A DNA stretch of 19,806 nt, from NCBI GenBank assembly GCA_026002695.1, contig BOCB01000028.1:1-19806 (forward strand), read 5' to 3'. Source of the stretch: Synergistales bacterium (GTDB lineage: Bacteria > Synergistota > Synergistia > Synergistales > Synergistaceae). Below the pieces are notes generated by a model. It saw only the letters and a list, made by a program, of their open reading frames with translations. It was not told where the DNA came from and made no database searches. Shown piece after piece: positions 1 to 7,392 of the stretch. The translations under genes and the position numbers were made by a program. The first letter of the stretch is position 1; each line of letters begins with the position of its first letter.

Positions 1-39
1 AAATCGTGAGCTGTCCTTGCGCGATGAATTCATAATCAT
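1..39 (-). CDS. 5' end of a minus-strand gene, runs off left edge
   Basis: Only 13 codons are visible (MIMNSSRKDSSRF), so the product cannot be named. The call rests on signals: on the minus strand a GGAGGAGGG Shine-Dalgarno lies just upstream of an ATG at 39-37, with a second in-frame ATG at 33-31. A strong promoter lies about 50-75 bases further upstream. The gene is divergent from the Rpn-like genes to its right. The frame stays open to the window edge, but 13 codons is weak coding evidence by itself. Confidence 0.6.
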   Translation of the reverse strand, partial: MIMNSSRKDSSRF

Positions 40-83
40 TCCCTCCTCCGAGAAATCAAACCATAAATAAGTGATATAGTATG

Positions 84-114
84 ATTATATATCATTAATT
101 TAATTTATTGTCAA
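84..114 (-). promoter_or_regulatory. sigma-70-type promoter for the left-edge minus-strand gene
   Basis: Read on the minus strand there is a perfect -35 box TTGACA (positions 114-109). It is followed either by TATATA after 17 bases (91-86) or by TATAAT after 19 bases (89-84). The surroundings are very AT-rich, unlike the rest of the window. Orientation and spacing fit the gene starting at position 39. Confidence 0.7.
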
Positions 115-185
115 TTTTTCAGGGGCGCAACTTTATGACCCGCCACGCAATTTCCCACAGGCCGGACATCAAATGAGAAGCGGCA

Positions 186-247
186 TCACTCGGCGGACTT
201 CGTCCTTCTCTGTCGGTTAAACCATATGACATACGGGGAAGAGAGGA
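186..247 (+). repeat. direct repeat upstream of the first Rpn-like gene (copy 1)
   Basis: About 60 bases that recur at 1081-1141 upstream of the second Rpn-like gene, with only a few substitutions and a 2-base indel near 225. Both copies start with TCACTCGGCGGACTT and end with ACGGGGAAGAGAGGA. The shared 5' flank suggests the first Rpn-like gene and its neighbour arose by tandem duplication. Confidence 0.75.
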
Positions 248-269
248 AGCAAGACAAAATAAAGGGGAC

Positions 270-1010
270 TTGATATACTGTTTTATCGATTCTGACTCGG
301 ACAAGGGCATGAGGATTTCGGACGTGGCCATATCCATCCCGCTGAAAACGGGCGCGGATCAACGGATAGCGTTCCATATAGAGCAGCAGCATGAACCTGA
401 TAAAGACTTGCCGCTGCGGATGTTCCAAGGATATTACCGCATGAGCGACCGGCTCCGGGTTCCCGTCACGTCACTCGCGATATTGACGGGCAATATCAAA
501 CCGGTGAACGCGTATATTACGTCGTGTTACGGGACGGAGCTGAATTTCAAATTTGGCGTTTATCATGTGGCAAGCGCCGACGCGGAAGAATTGAAGCGTG
601 ACGGGCGTGTTTTCGCCGTAGTTGTGCTGGCGGCCAAGAGAATGCTCGACGCCGGCGATAATCCCCGGGAACGAGGTAAATATTCGCTGGAACTTCTCAA
701 TCTGACGAGAGAGCGCGGCTGCGGCGCCGGGAAAATGAGAGATATTCAGAAGTTTATTTACCGCATATTGAGAATCGGGGACAAAAATATTGACCCTAAA
801 GTGAGGGAGGTATGGAAAATGCAACTTATCCCGATAGACGAAGCCGTAATGGAAATTAGAATACGCGACGCGGTGGAAGAGGGAATGGAAAGGGGCGTGG
901 AGAAGGGCAAGTTTGAGGTCGCGCGTAAAATGCTTGCCCGCAAGATGGCTGTCAGCGATATTATTGACCTGACCGGCCTCGACGAGATCGACATTCTGAC
1001 TTTAAGCTAA
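270..1010 (+). CDS. Rpn/YhgA-like PD-(D/E)XK nuclease-family protein, N-terminally truncated
   Basis: The frame encodes about 246 residues homologous to the downstream paralogue starting at 2137. It begins with a weak TTG and lacks the N-terminal ~55-60 residues (the WxDxAWK and YFMPELA segments) present in both neighbours. The nuclease-core signature remains: Asp18 in the ISDV strand and Glu38-x-Gln40 in IEQQ. The C-terminus keeps the charged ME-G-VEKG region and the 'LTGLDEIDIL' tail typical of the family, whose members are recombination-promoting nucleases. The truncation point lies just after sequence matching the promoter flank of the next gene, as if a deletion fused flank to mid-gene. 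It is probably a decaying copy, although the frame is intact. A later start is possible at the ATG at 309. Confidence 0.7.
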   Translation: MIYCFIDSDSDKGMRISDVAISIPLKTGADQRIAFHIEQQHEPDKDLPLRMFQGYYRMSDRLRVPVTSLAILTGNIKPVNAYITSCYGTELNFKFGVYHVASADAEELKRDGRVFAVVVLAAKRMLDAGDNPRERGKYSLELLNLTRERGCGAGKMRDIQKFIYRILRIGDKNIDPKVREVWKMQLIPIDEAVMEIRIRDAVEEGMERGVEKGKFEVARKMLARKMAVSDIIDLTGLDEIDILTLS

Positions 1011-1068
1011 ACATAACCGTAAAACAGCGGGCGGTAAAACGCCGCCCGCCCGACGTAATGCGTCCTCT
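875..1068 (+). repeat. 194-bp direct repeat, copy 1 (Rpn C-terminus plus 3' flank)
   Basis: This segment, the last ~45 codons of the first Rpn-like gene plus 58 bases of 3' flank, matches 2871-3064 over 194 aligned bases without gaps. I count about 15 mismatches, roughly 92% identity. Similarity upstream of this block is clearly lower, so it marks a recent duplication or gene-conversion tract. Confidence 0.85.
1027..1049 (+). terminator. GC-rich hairpin after the first Rpn-like gene
   Basis: GCGGGCGG (1027-1034) and CCGCCCGC (1042-1049) form an 8-bp stem with a 7-base loop, 16 bases after the stop codon. There is no downstream T-run, so it could be a terminator-like or mRNA-end structure rather than a classical intrinsic terminator. 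A hairpin with a compensatory change occupies the same place after the third Rpn-like gene. Confidence 0.5.
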
Positions 1069-1080
1069 GCGCCGCTTGCC

Positions 1081-1141
1081 TCACTCGGCGGACTTTGTCC
1101 TTTCTCTATCGGTTAAACCATGACACACGGGGAAGAGAGGA
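1081..1141 (+). repeat. direct repeat upstream of the second Rpn-like gene (copy 2)
   Basis: Second copy of the ~60-base block at 186-247. It is followed by a TATAAT at 1166-1171, a possible -10 box without a convincing -35, before the gene starting at 1238. Confidence 0.7.
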
Positions 1142-1237
1142 GAGACATAAGAGCCGAGAATTTGATATAATGCGGGAAAGGAAAGAGGCGATTACCATTC
1201 TTCTGAATATTTTGCATTACCGTGAGCGGCATTGCAT

Positions 1238-2113
1238 ATGAGTAAAAGGCCGCACAAATGGCGTGATGTCGCGTGGAAACAGGCATTAGTTGACGGCGCA
1301 AGGGACGCTGTCGTGTATTTTATGCCTGACCTGGCCTCCGACATGGACGTGTCAAGGGAAGTAACCGGCATAACGGGCATGGAACTGCCAAGGGCAGGCT
1401 CGGATTCCGATAAAGGAATGTTGGTCTCGGATGTTTTCTTGAACGTCCCGGTGGCCGGCGGTGAAGACCGGAGCGTCGCGTGCCTGGCCGAGCAACAGGA
1501 TGAGCACGACGAAAACTTTGCCTTGCGGATGTTCGATTCGTATGTGCGCCTGAGAGCGCAGCGGCCGGCGGGAAGAACGACAGGCTTCGCCATATACACG
1601 GGAGATTCCGGGGATGTGAATTCTTACAGCGAATCGTGCTGCGGTTTGAAAGTATCGTTGGAGTTCAGGACATTTCATCTCCCGAGTTACAAAATGGAAG
1701 AACTGAGGGAGGACAAGCGTCCTTTCGCGCGTGTGATGTACGCCGGGCGTCTGTCATTGGAAAGCGGCGATGACGCGGCGCTGCGCGAGAAATACGCGTG
1801 GGAAATTCTGAACACGACGAGCGAACGGGAATATGACGAAAGACAGAGGAAATTTATCCTTGAGTTTGCGGCAAGGATATTCTGGCTGAAAGGCCCCGGA
1901 ATAAGCGAAGATTTGAAGGAGGCGTACAAGGTGCGGACAATAACGTTAGAAGAGTATTCAAAGCAGATATCCGAAGAAGCAGCCCGGATGGAAGGTGAAG
2001 AGAAAAAGGCTTTTGAGGTCGCAAGTAATTTTTTGAAAATGGGATTGCCGGTTGAGCAAATAGCGCGGGGAACCGGCCTTTCAGTTGAGGAAATCAGCAG
2101 CCTTAGGCAATAA
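1238..2113 (+). CDS. Rpn/YhgA-like PD-(D/E)XK nuclease-family protein
   Basis: Full-length member, 291 residues from the ATG at 1238. An in-frame TTG two codons earlier (1232) is less likely because homology to the paralogue starts at MSKRPHKWRDVAWK. Features in order: N-terminal W-x3-AWK and YFMPDLA segment (residues 8-33); nuclease-core Asp65 (VSDV) and Glu85-x-Gln87 (AEQQ); a long helical region; and a C-terminal 'GLPVEQIARGTGLSVEEI' motif (about 271-288) typical of this family. It is the most diverged of the three tandem copies. The family is known for DNA cleavage that promotes recA-independent recombination; the specific role here is unknown. The stop is 23 bases before the next gene's preferred start, suggesting co-transcription. 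Confidence 0.85.
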   Translation: MSKRPHKWRDVAWKQALVDGARDAVVYFMPDLASDMDVSREVTGITGMELPRAGSDSDKGMLVSDVFLNVPVAGGEDRSVACLAEQQDEHDENFALRMFDSYVRLRAQRPAGRTTGFAIYTGDSGDVNSYSESCCGLKVSLEFRTFHLPSYKMEELREDKRPFARVMYAGRLSLESGDDAALREKYAWEILNTTSEREYDERQRKFILEFAARIFWLKGPGISEDLKEAYKVRTITLEEYSKQISEEAARMEGEEKKAFEVASNFLKMGLPVEQIARGTGLSVEEISSLRQ

Positions 2114-2136
2114 TAACCGTAATGGGGTCGCGTAAT

Positions 2137-3006
2137 ATGAGTGAGCATTGGATTGACAGGGCATGGAAGGATATAATTAAAAAAAACCCCGACGACTCAA
2201 CCTCGTACTTCATGCCGGAACTCGCGGCGGAGCGGGATTACTCACAGCAGCCGCAGTTTGCCGGCACTGAACATCCGGCTATCGGCGGCAAATCGGACAA
2301 AGACGGGACGATTTCAGATGTGTGTATGGCCGTGCCCCTGAAAACGGGAAATACGCCCCGCGCTCTGTTTTTGATTGAGCAGCAGCACGAGAAAGATGAC
2401 AGTTTGCCTCGCCGCATTTTCAGGTCGTGGTATCGCGCGTCGGACGAGCATCAAATTCCCGTTACGTCCCTTGCCGTCTTCACGGGAAGGGCAAAACCGG
2501 TAAATACTTACTCCGGCGCGTGGCAGGGAACTTCTGTAAGTTTCACGTATAACGTTTACAGCGTCGCCGCCGCGAGCGCGGAAGAATTGAAACATGACGG
2601 GCGAGCTTTCGCCATTCCCTTACTGGCGGGCAAAAGGATGTTGGAAGCTAACGGGAACCCATTGAAACGCGGGGAATATTCTCTCGAACTTCTCAGTCTG
2701 ATAAAAGAGCGTGTGTCAGATGAAGTAAAAGCGTGGTACTTCCGGAAATTTACGTCTAATATTTTGCAAATAGACGAAGGGGATATTGACCCAAAGGTTA
2801 AGGAGGTATGGAAAATGCAATTTAAGACAATGGATGAAGTTGTAAGGGATATTAATATCCGCGACGCGAAGGAAGAGGGTATGGAAAGGGGCGTGGAGAA
2901 GGGCAAGTTTGAGGTAGCGCGTAAAATGCTTGCCCGCAAGATGGCTGTCAGCGATATTATTGACCTGACCGGGCTTGACGAGGACGACATTCTGGCTTTA
3001 AGCTAA
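2137..3006 (+). CDS. Rpn/YhgA-like PD-(D/E)XK nuclease-family protein
   Basis: Full-length member, about 289 residues. ATG 2137 is preferred over ATG 2122 because MSEHWIDRAWK aligns with the start of the preceding paralogue and the extra five codons have no good ribosome-binding site. It keeps the N-terminal AWK/YFMPELA segment, the core Asp61 (ISDV) and Glu81-x-Gln83 (IEQQ), and the 'MERGVEKGKFEVARKML' and 'TGLDEDDIL' C-terminal motifs. It is very close to the first, truncated copy over their shared length, most of all over the last 45 codons. The family is annotated variously as Rpn nuclease, YhgA-like transposase or transposase_31; no inverted repeats or target duplications support independent transposition here. 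Confidence 0.85.
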   Translation: MSEHWIDRAWKDIIKKNPDDSTSYFMPELAAERDYSQQPQFAGTEHPAIGGKSDKDGTISDVCMAVPLKTGNTPRALFLIEQQHEKDDSLPRRIFRSWYRASDEHQIPVTSLAVFTGRAKPVNTYSGAWQGTSVSFTYNVYSVAAASAEELKHDGRAFAIPLLAGKRMLEANGNPLKRGEYSLELLSLIKERVSDEVKAWYFRKFTSNILQIDEGDIDPKVKEVWKMQFKTMDEVVRDINIRDAKEEGMERGVEKGKFEVARKMLARKMAVSDIIDLTGLDEDDILALS

Positions 3007-3064
3007 ACATAATTGTAAAACAGTGGGTGGTAAACCACCGCCCGCCCGACTTAACGCGTCCTCT
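2871..3064 (+). repeat. 194-bp direct repeat, copy 2 (Rpn C-terminus plus 3' flank)
   Basis: Partner of 875-1068, about 92% identical by direct comparison and free of gaps. It includes the stop codon context TTTAAGCTAAACATAA and the post-gene hairpin. Confidence 0.85.
3026..3039 (+). terminator. hairpin after the third Rpn-like gene
   Basis: GGTGG (3026-3030), loop TAAA, CCACC (3035-3039). Compared with the copy at 1030-1043 (GGCG/CGCC), a C-G pair has become T-A, which preserves pairing. No T-run follows, so the role (terminator or mRNA stability) is uncertain. Confidence 0.45.
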
Positions 3065-3103
3065 CACGCTCTCAAACCATCGCTCACCGCTACTGGCTTA
3101 TGT

Positions 3104-3325
3104 CTACACGACAGCGGGTGTCTGCTCATTCCCTTGTTCCGGCAGCTCCTTCCGTATTCTTGCGGTACATACGCGGCCTTTCGCGAGCCGCTTCTCATGC
3201 TTTTCACACTCGGAGATTTCCTCCGGTGTTGACTCTTTTTCCTCAAAGGGCGCGACGAAGTGGCCGATGAAGTCGTTTTCGGAACATAGAGATATAATGC
3301 CGTCAATAGCCTGATCGCCTGTGTT
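3104..3325 (-). pseudogene. startless minus-strand coding remnant
   Basis: The 432 bases between the last Rpn-like gene and the liv operon hold no intact gene. One minus-strand frame nevertheless looks protein-like: about 73 codons bounded by TAA upstream (3328-3326) and TAG downstream (3106-3104). It includes FIGHFVAPFEEKE, EISECEKHEKRLAKGR and ELPEQGNEQTP, which are charged and amphipathic rather than the Arg/Ser-rich composition of shadow frames. No ATG, GTG or TTG occurs near its 5' end. I do not recognise the family. It is best read as the 3' remnant of a decayed gene; a chance open frame is the alternative. Confidence 0.35.
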
Positions 3326-3370
3326 TTAGAGGTCCGCCGCAACCCTCCGTAACACCTTAACCCTTCGGAC

Positions 3371-3399
3371 TTGCGGTTCGGAGAAATAGGGGCTATACT
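3371..3399 (+). promoter_or_regulatory. promoter of the liv operon
   Basis: TTGCGG (3371-3376), exactly 17 bases, then TATACT (3394-3399). The -10 box lies about 40 bases before the ATG of the binding-protein gene, with AAGGAG (3421-3426) between as ribosome-binding site. No clear operator was seen. Confidence 0.65.
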
Positions 3400-3438
3400 A
3401 AAAGCATCCAAAATTTTTACAAGGAGTGTGGTTCATTT

Positions 3439-4590
3439 ATGAAGAAGCTGTTGGTTTTAATCGCGGTGCTTTTTGTCTTGGTCGCGTCGTGTACGGCGTT
3501 TGCCGCCGCGCCGATCAAAATCGGCTACCTCGCGGCGCTCACAGGCGACTACGCGGCCTATGGGCTGACCGAGGTCAACATGGCAAAGCTCGTCGTCGAG
3601 GACATCAACGCAAAGGGCGGAGTTCTCGGCCGTCCGCTGGAGCTCGTGCCTTATGACACCAGGACGCGCAACGAGGACGCCGTCAACGCCGTCAGGCGCA
3701 TGATAGAGAGCGACAAGGTCGTCGCGATAGTCGGGGCGAACTCGAGCGGCATCAACATAGCCACGGCTCCGATTGTCGACAGGGGTAAGGTTCCCCAGAT
3801 ATCGACGGTAGGCACTAACCCGCTCGTCACCGTGGACAACAGCGGCAAGGCGCGCCCGTACTCTTTCCGCATCTGCTTCACCGACCCCTACCAGGGCGCG
3901 CTCGCCGCGGACCTCGCCTATACTACCCTCAAGAAGGACAAGGCGGCCATCCTCTATAACGTCGGTTCCGACTACGCTCAGGGGCTTCGCGAGTTTTTCG
4001 TCAAGGATTACAATAAGCTCGGCGGCAAAGTAGTGGCGGACGAAGGCTTCCGTGAGACGGACGTCGACTTCCGCGCCCAGCTTACGACAATCAAGAACAG
4101 CGGCGCGAATATCCTTTTCCTCCCCGGCATGGGCAGGGATATGGCTCTCGCGATCAAGCAGGCGAAGGAACTGGGTCTCAATAACGTCGCTATCATAGGC
4201 GGCGACGGCTACGGCGAGTTCATGAACGAGATAGCGGGCGACTCCATGAAGGGCACTTACTGGATAAACCACACCTACCTCGACGATCCGGTAATGGCTC
4301 CCATCTTCGCTCGTTACAAGCAGGTCTACAAGGACGATTGCAAGGAATTCGTGAACGGCACTATGGCGTATGACGCGATGTACCTGCTCATCGACGCTAT
4401 AAAGCGCGCCGGTAAAGCCGACGGACCGGCCATAGCGAAGGCTCTTGAGGAGACGAAGGGATTGAAGCTCAACCACGCTACCATCACGATGGATCCGGCC
4501 ACTCACACCCCGCTCAACAAGGCGGGGATCATACTGAGGGTTGAGGACGACCTGAGAACCAAGTTCTTCCGGAAGGTCGAGCCTAAATAA
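3439..4590 (+). CDS. livK: branched-chain amino-acid-type ABC transporter substrate-binding protein (Peripla_BP_6)
   Basis: 383 residues, normal for LivJ/LivK. The N-terminus (MKKLLVLIAVLFVLVASC) is a signal sequence. Cleavage could be by signal peptidase I after AFA (residue 22), or by the lipoprotein pathway at Cys18, because VASC fits a lipobox. The mature start 'PIKIGYLAALTGDYAAYG' and 'GGVLGRPLELVPYDTRT' are classic for this family. The periplasmic protein captures a hydrophobic amino acid or related ligand and delivers it to LivH/LivM; the precise ligand cannot be read from sequence. It is the first gene of the operon, with its own promoter. A strong palindrome follows, which could favour higher expression of this component than of the membrane subunits. 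Confidence 0.95.
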   Translation: MKKLLVLIAVLFVLVASCTAFAAAPIKIGYLAALTGDYAAYGLTEVNMAKLVVEDINAKGGVLGRPLELVPYDTRTRNEDAVNAVRRMIESDKVVAIVGANSSGINIATAPIVDRGKVPQISTVGTNPLVTVDNSGKARPYSFRICFTDPYQGALAADLAYTTLKKDKAAILYNVGSDYAQGLREFFVKDYNKLGGKVVADEGFRETDVDFRAQLTTIKNSGANILFLPGMGRDMALAIKQAKELGLNNVAIIGGDGYGEFMNEIAGDSMKGTYWINHTYLDDPVMAPIFARYKQVYKDDCKEFVNGTMAYDAMYLLIDAIKRAGKADGPAIAKALEETKGLKLNHATITMDPATHTPLNKAGIILRVEDDLRTKFFRKVEPK

Positions 4591-4630
4591 AAACGCAACG
4601 TCCGGCAATAAAATAAGATTGTATTAAATA

Positions 4631-4664
4631 ATATAGGGGGCACGGCGCGCCGTGCCCCCTATAT
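4631..4664 (+). terminator. perfect 34-bp palindrome between binding-protein and permease genes
   Basis: Two exact 17-base arms meet with no spacer: ATATAGGGGGCACGGCG then its reverse complement. It starts 40 bases after the livK stop and is followed by an AT-rich tract (ATATGATATAATTATG), not a T-run. In RNA it would form a very stable hairpin, acting as an attenuating terminator or a 3'-end stabiliser for livK mRNA. As DNA it could also be a binding site. Confidence 0.7.
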
Positions 4665-4709
4665 ATATGATATAATTATGTCTCACGTATTTTTTATATT
4701 TTGCGGAAG

Positions 4710-4809
4710 GGCTGATTTATGGGGATGCGTAACGCGTAGGGGCGACCGTTTCGATCGTCCGGTCAGGGGTTTATCTTAACCCCTCAGACTCCCGAACAGT
4801 AAATCAGCC
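4710..4809. repeat. 100-bp element with 10-bp terminal inverted repeats
   Basis: GGCTGATTTA (4710-4719) is exactly inverted at TAAATCAGCC (4800-4809). Inside are a GGGGCGACC/GATCGTCC palindrome (about 4738-4763) and a copy of the dispersed repeat described at 4766-4814. No coding capacity. It looks like a small MITE-like or structured intergenic element inserted in the livK-livH gap. Confidence 0.5.
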
Positions 4810-4814
4810 TTCCA
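4766..4814 (+). repeat. dispersed intergenic repeat, copy A
   Basis: Matches the copies near 10336 and 10669: TTTATC-TTA, CCC, CTCC, AACA-TAAA and TCAGCCTT blocks occur in the same order and spacing. It is the only copy found on the liv side and precedes livH. Confidence 0.5.
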
Positions 4815-4855
4815 AACTTCCATTTATACTTGTTCTGAAAGTTGAGGTGTCGCGC

Positions 4856-5737
4856 TTGAATACGCTCTTGCAGCAGGTAATAAACGGTCTGTCCTTAGGC
4901 TCTGTCTACGCGCTTATCGCGGTGGGGTACTCCCTCGTCTATTCGATACTACTTTTCTCAAATTTCGCGCACGGCGGATTTCTCGTCATCGGCGGGTATA
5001 TCTGCTACTACTTGCTGCTCACGGCGGGGCTCAATATATGGCTCGCGGCTTTGGGCGCGCTTATAGGCGCGGGGCTGTCCGCCGTGTTGGTCGAATTCTT
5101 GGCGTACAGGCCGATCAGGGAGCGCACCCCCGTAACGCTCTACATGCTCATAGCGTCAATGGGAATGAGCATCGTCATAGAAAATATCTTCGTAGTCACC
5201 ATCGGAGGCCGCTTCAGGGCGCTGCCGGACGTAATACCCACCCAATCTTTGGAGCTCTTCACCGGAACCACGGTGAGCATGTTCGACGTGCTCTCGCTCG
5301 TCACCTCAATGGTGTTCCTCGCAGGCTTGCAGCTGTTCCTGTCTAAGACAAAGTGGGGGCTCGCTGTCAGAGCCGCTTCCTATAATCTGAAGACAGCCGG
5401 GCTGATGGGGGTCAATGTAAACAGGCTCATCTCGATAGTCTTCTTCGTGGCGGGGCTGCTGGCCGCCATAGGCGGTATATTCCTCTCCGTCCGCTACACG
5501 CTCTACCCCCAGTTAGGCGCGATAACAACGAAGGCGTTCGTCGCGGCGGTTATCGGCGGGCTCGGCTCACTTCCCGGGGCGGTAGTCGGGAGCCTCATTC
5601 TCGGCCTCGCCGAGATGCTGGCGACCGGGTTTCTATCGAGCCAGTTCCGCGACCTCATAGTCTTCGGGCTTCTCATAGTAACCCTCATAATCCGCCCGAC
5701 GGGACTCTTCGGAAAGTCCGTCGGAGAGAAAGTGTAG
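4856..5737 (+). CDS. livH: branched-chain amino-acid ABC transporter permease LivH
   Basis: About 293 residues, normal for the family. It is a polytopic inner-membrane subunit with hydrophobic segments throughout, beginning 'VINGLSLGSVYALIAVGYSL'. The conserved LivH features 'FSNFAHGGF' and, near the C-terminus, 'VIGGLGSLPGAVVGSLILG' are present. It forms the translocation pore with LivM. I prefer the TTG at 4856 because GAGG (4844-4847) sits 8 bases upstream and LivH proteins commonly begin near this point. A GTG at 4847 would add three residues but has no ribosome-binding site. The gene ends 7 bases before livM. Confidence 0.93.
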   Translation: MNTLLQQVINGLSLGSVYALIAVGYSLVYSILLFSNFAHGGFLVIGGYICYYLLLTAGLNIWLAALGALIGAGLSAVLVEFLAYRPIRERTPVTLYMLIASMGMSIVIENIFVVTIGGRFRALPDVIPTQSLELFTGTTVSMFDVLSLVTSMVFLAGLQLFLSKTKWGLAVRAASYNLKTAGLMGVNVNRLISIVFFVAGLLAAIGGIFLSVRYTLYPQLGAITTKAFVAAVIGGLGSLPGAVVGSLILGLAEMLATGFLSSQFRDLIVFGLLIVTLIIRPTGLFGKSVGEKV

Positions 5738-5744
5738 ACCTCGG

Positions 5745-6626
5745 ATGATGGGAGGTTACGCAAGCGGCATAGTAACACTGCTCGCGGTCAACTGCATCGC
5801 CGCGCTGGGCATATGCCTGTTCACGGGCTTCACGGGCATCTTCACGCTCGGGCACGCCGGTTACATGGCGATAGGGGCGTACACGGCGGCGATATTCACC
5901 GTGCAGTACGGGATTCACTGGCTGCCCGCCATCGTAGCCGGCGGTATTCTCGCGATGATTTGCGCCTATCTGATAGGGCTGCCGACACTGAAGCTCGTCG
6001 GCGACTACTACACGATAGCGTCGCTGGGCTTGGGCGAGGCGATACGGCTCATAATCGAGAACTGGAACAGCGTCACGCGCGGCGCGCGCGGTTACCCCGG
6101 AATAGACAATTTCACCACCATGCCGGTGGCTATCGGATTTTTGATAGTGATGTCGATTGGTATGTTCTTCCTCGTGAACAGCAACTACGGGCGGGCCTTC
6201 AAGGCCTGCCGCGACGACTACGTCGCGGCGTCGCTCCTCGGCATCCACACGGCTCGGTACAGGGTGCTCAGCCTCGCGATCTCCGGCTTTTACTGCGGCG
6301 TCTCCGGCGCGCTTTTAGCAGGGTTCATGTCATTCATCCAACCCGTCATGTTCGACATGGCGAAGTCAACGGAGCTCGTCTCCGTGGTGGTATTCGGCGG
6401 GCTCGGCTCCATCAGCGGCTGCCTGCTGGGAACGGCCGTACTCACGCTCGTAACCGAATATTTCCGGGACATATCCCAATACCGTATGCTTATTTACGGA
6501 TTGGTGCTCGTCTTGGTTATGGTTCTGCGTCCGGAGGGCATAATGGGCACGAACGAGTTAAGCCCTCGCTTCTTTAAGCGCATGCTCTCGCGCTTCGGCG
6601 GCGGTTTGAAGGAGAAGACGGAATGA
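5745..6626 (+). CDS. livM: branched-chain amino-acid ABC transporter permease LivM
   Basis: 293 residues of a polytopic membrane protein. The signature 'FTGFTGIFTLGHAGYMAIGAYTAA' (about 26-50) and the C-terminal 'VVFGGLGSISGCLLGTAVL' are diagnostic for LivM. It pairs with LivH as the second permease. Two adjacent ATGs (5745, 5748) are possible starts, neither with a strong ribosome-binding site. The gene begins 7 bases after the livH stop, so translation is probably coupled. Its end overlaps livG by 4 bases (ATGA). Confidence 0.93.
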   Translation: MMGGYASGIVTLLAVNCIAALGICLFTGFTGIFTLGHAGYMAIGAYTAAIFTVQYGIHWLPAIVAGGILAMICAYLIGLPTLKLVGDYYTIASLGLGEAIRLIIENWNSVTRGARGYPGIDNFTTMPVAIGFLIVMSIGMFFLVNSNYGRAFKACRDDYVAASLLGIHTARYRVLSLAISGFYCGVSGALLAGFMSFIQPVMFDMAKSTELVSVVVFGGLGSISGCLLGTAVLTLVTEYFRDISQYRMLIYGLVLVLVMVLRPEGIMGTNELSPRFFKRMLSRFGGGLKEKTE

Positions 6627-7390
6627 ACGCCCTGCTGGAACTCAAAAACGTAAACAAATCCTTCGGCGGTATACACGCGGTGAGCGACATGAGCTTCGTC
6701 GTCGGCGAGGGGGAACTTGCCGGGCTCATAGGGCCGAACGGCGCGGGGAAGACGACGATCTTCAACCTTGTAACGGGCGTCTACGATGTTACGAGCGGCG
6801 ACGTCGTCTACAACGGCAAGAACATCAACAAACTGAAGACATATGAGGTTGTCTCCCTCGGTATCGCCCGCACGTTCCAGAACCTCCGCCTCTTCGCCGC
6901 TTCCTCCGTGCTGGAGAACGTAATGACCGCGGCGCAGCTGCACAACAAATACAACTTTGTCGAGGCGCTTGGGCACCTTGGGCGTTGGGGAAGTCTGGAG
7001 AAGGCGACTCGAAAGGAGAGCATGGATCTCTTGGAGCGCGTTGGGCTCGCGGATCGCGCCGAACAGGCGGCCGGGACATTGCCCTACGGCCTCCAGCGGA
7101 GGCTCGAAATAGCGCGCGCCATAGCCCTTCACCCTAAGTTTCTGCTGCTCGACGAACCCGCCGCCGGAATGAACGCGGACGAGGTTGAACAGCTGAACGT
7201 GCTTATAAAGAACATTCATGAGGATTTCAAACTGACGATACTGCTCATAGAGCATCACATGGACGTTATAATGGAGATATGCCCCCATATAGTCTGCATG
7301 AATTTCGGGGCGAAGATAGCCGAGGGCTCGCCGGAGGAGATACAAAACCACCCCGACGTCCTGAAGGCGTATCTTGGGGAGGAGGAGTAA
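6623..7390 (+). CDS. livG: branched-chain amino-acid ABC transporter ATP-binding protein LivG
   Basis: 255 residues, the usual LivG length. Walker A is GPNGAGKTT (37-45), the Q-loop region is 'ARTFQNLRLF', and the signature is LPYGLQRR (153-160), the family's usual replacement for LSGGQ. Walker B is FLLLDEP (173-179) and the switch His is His211 in IEHHMD. It hydrolyses ATP at the cytoplasmic face to drive import. The start ATG overlaps the livM stop by 4 bases, and a GGAG lies just upstream. Confidence 0.96.
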   Translation: MNALLELKNVNKSFGGIHAVSDMSFVVGEGELAGLIGPNGAGKTTIFNLVTGVYDVTSGDVVYNGKNINKLKTYEVVSLGIARTFQNLRLFAASSVLENVMTAAQLHNKYNFVEALGHLGRWGSLEKATRKESMDLLERVGLADRAEQAAGTLPYGLQRRLEIARAIALHPKFLLLDEPAAGMNADEVEQLNVLIKNIHEDFKLTILLIEHHMDVIMEICPHIVCMNFGAKIAEGSPEEIQNHPDVLKAYLGEEE

Positions 7391-7392
7391 AA

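Noticed and set aside
270..3006. Insertion-sequence interpretation of the Rpn-like genes
   Set aside because: Although the family is sometimes labelled transposase, no terminal inverted repeats or target-site duplications bound the genes. Shared flanks are direct repeats, which fits tandem duplication.
3064..3411. 115-codon minus-strand open frame before the liv operon
   Set aside because: Arg/Ser/Lys-rich translation with no motif, and it overlaps the liv promoter. A different minus-strand frame in the same place (3104-3325) looks more protein-like.
3457..4608. 383-codon minus-strand open frame opposite livK
   Set aside because: Mirror frame of a clear binding-protein gene; composition is not protein-like.
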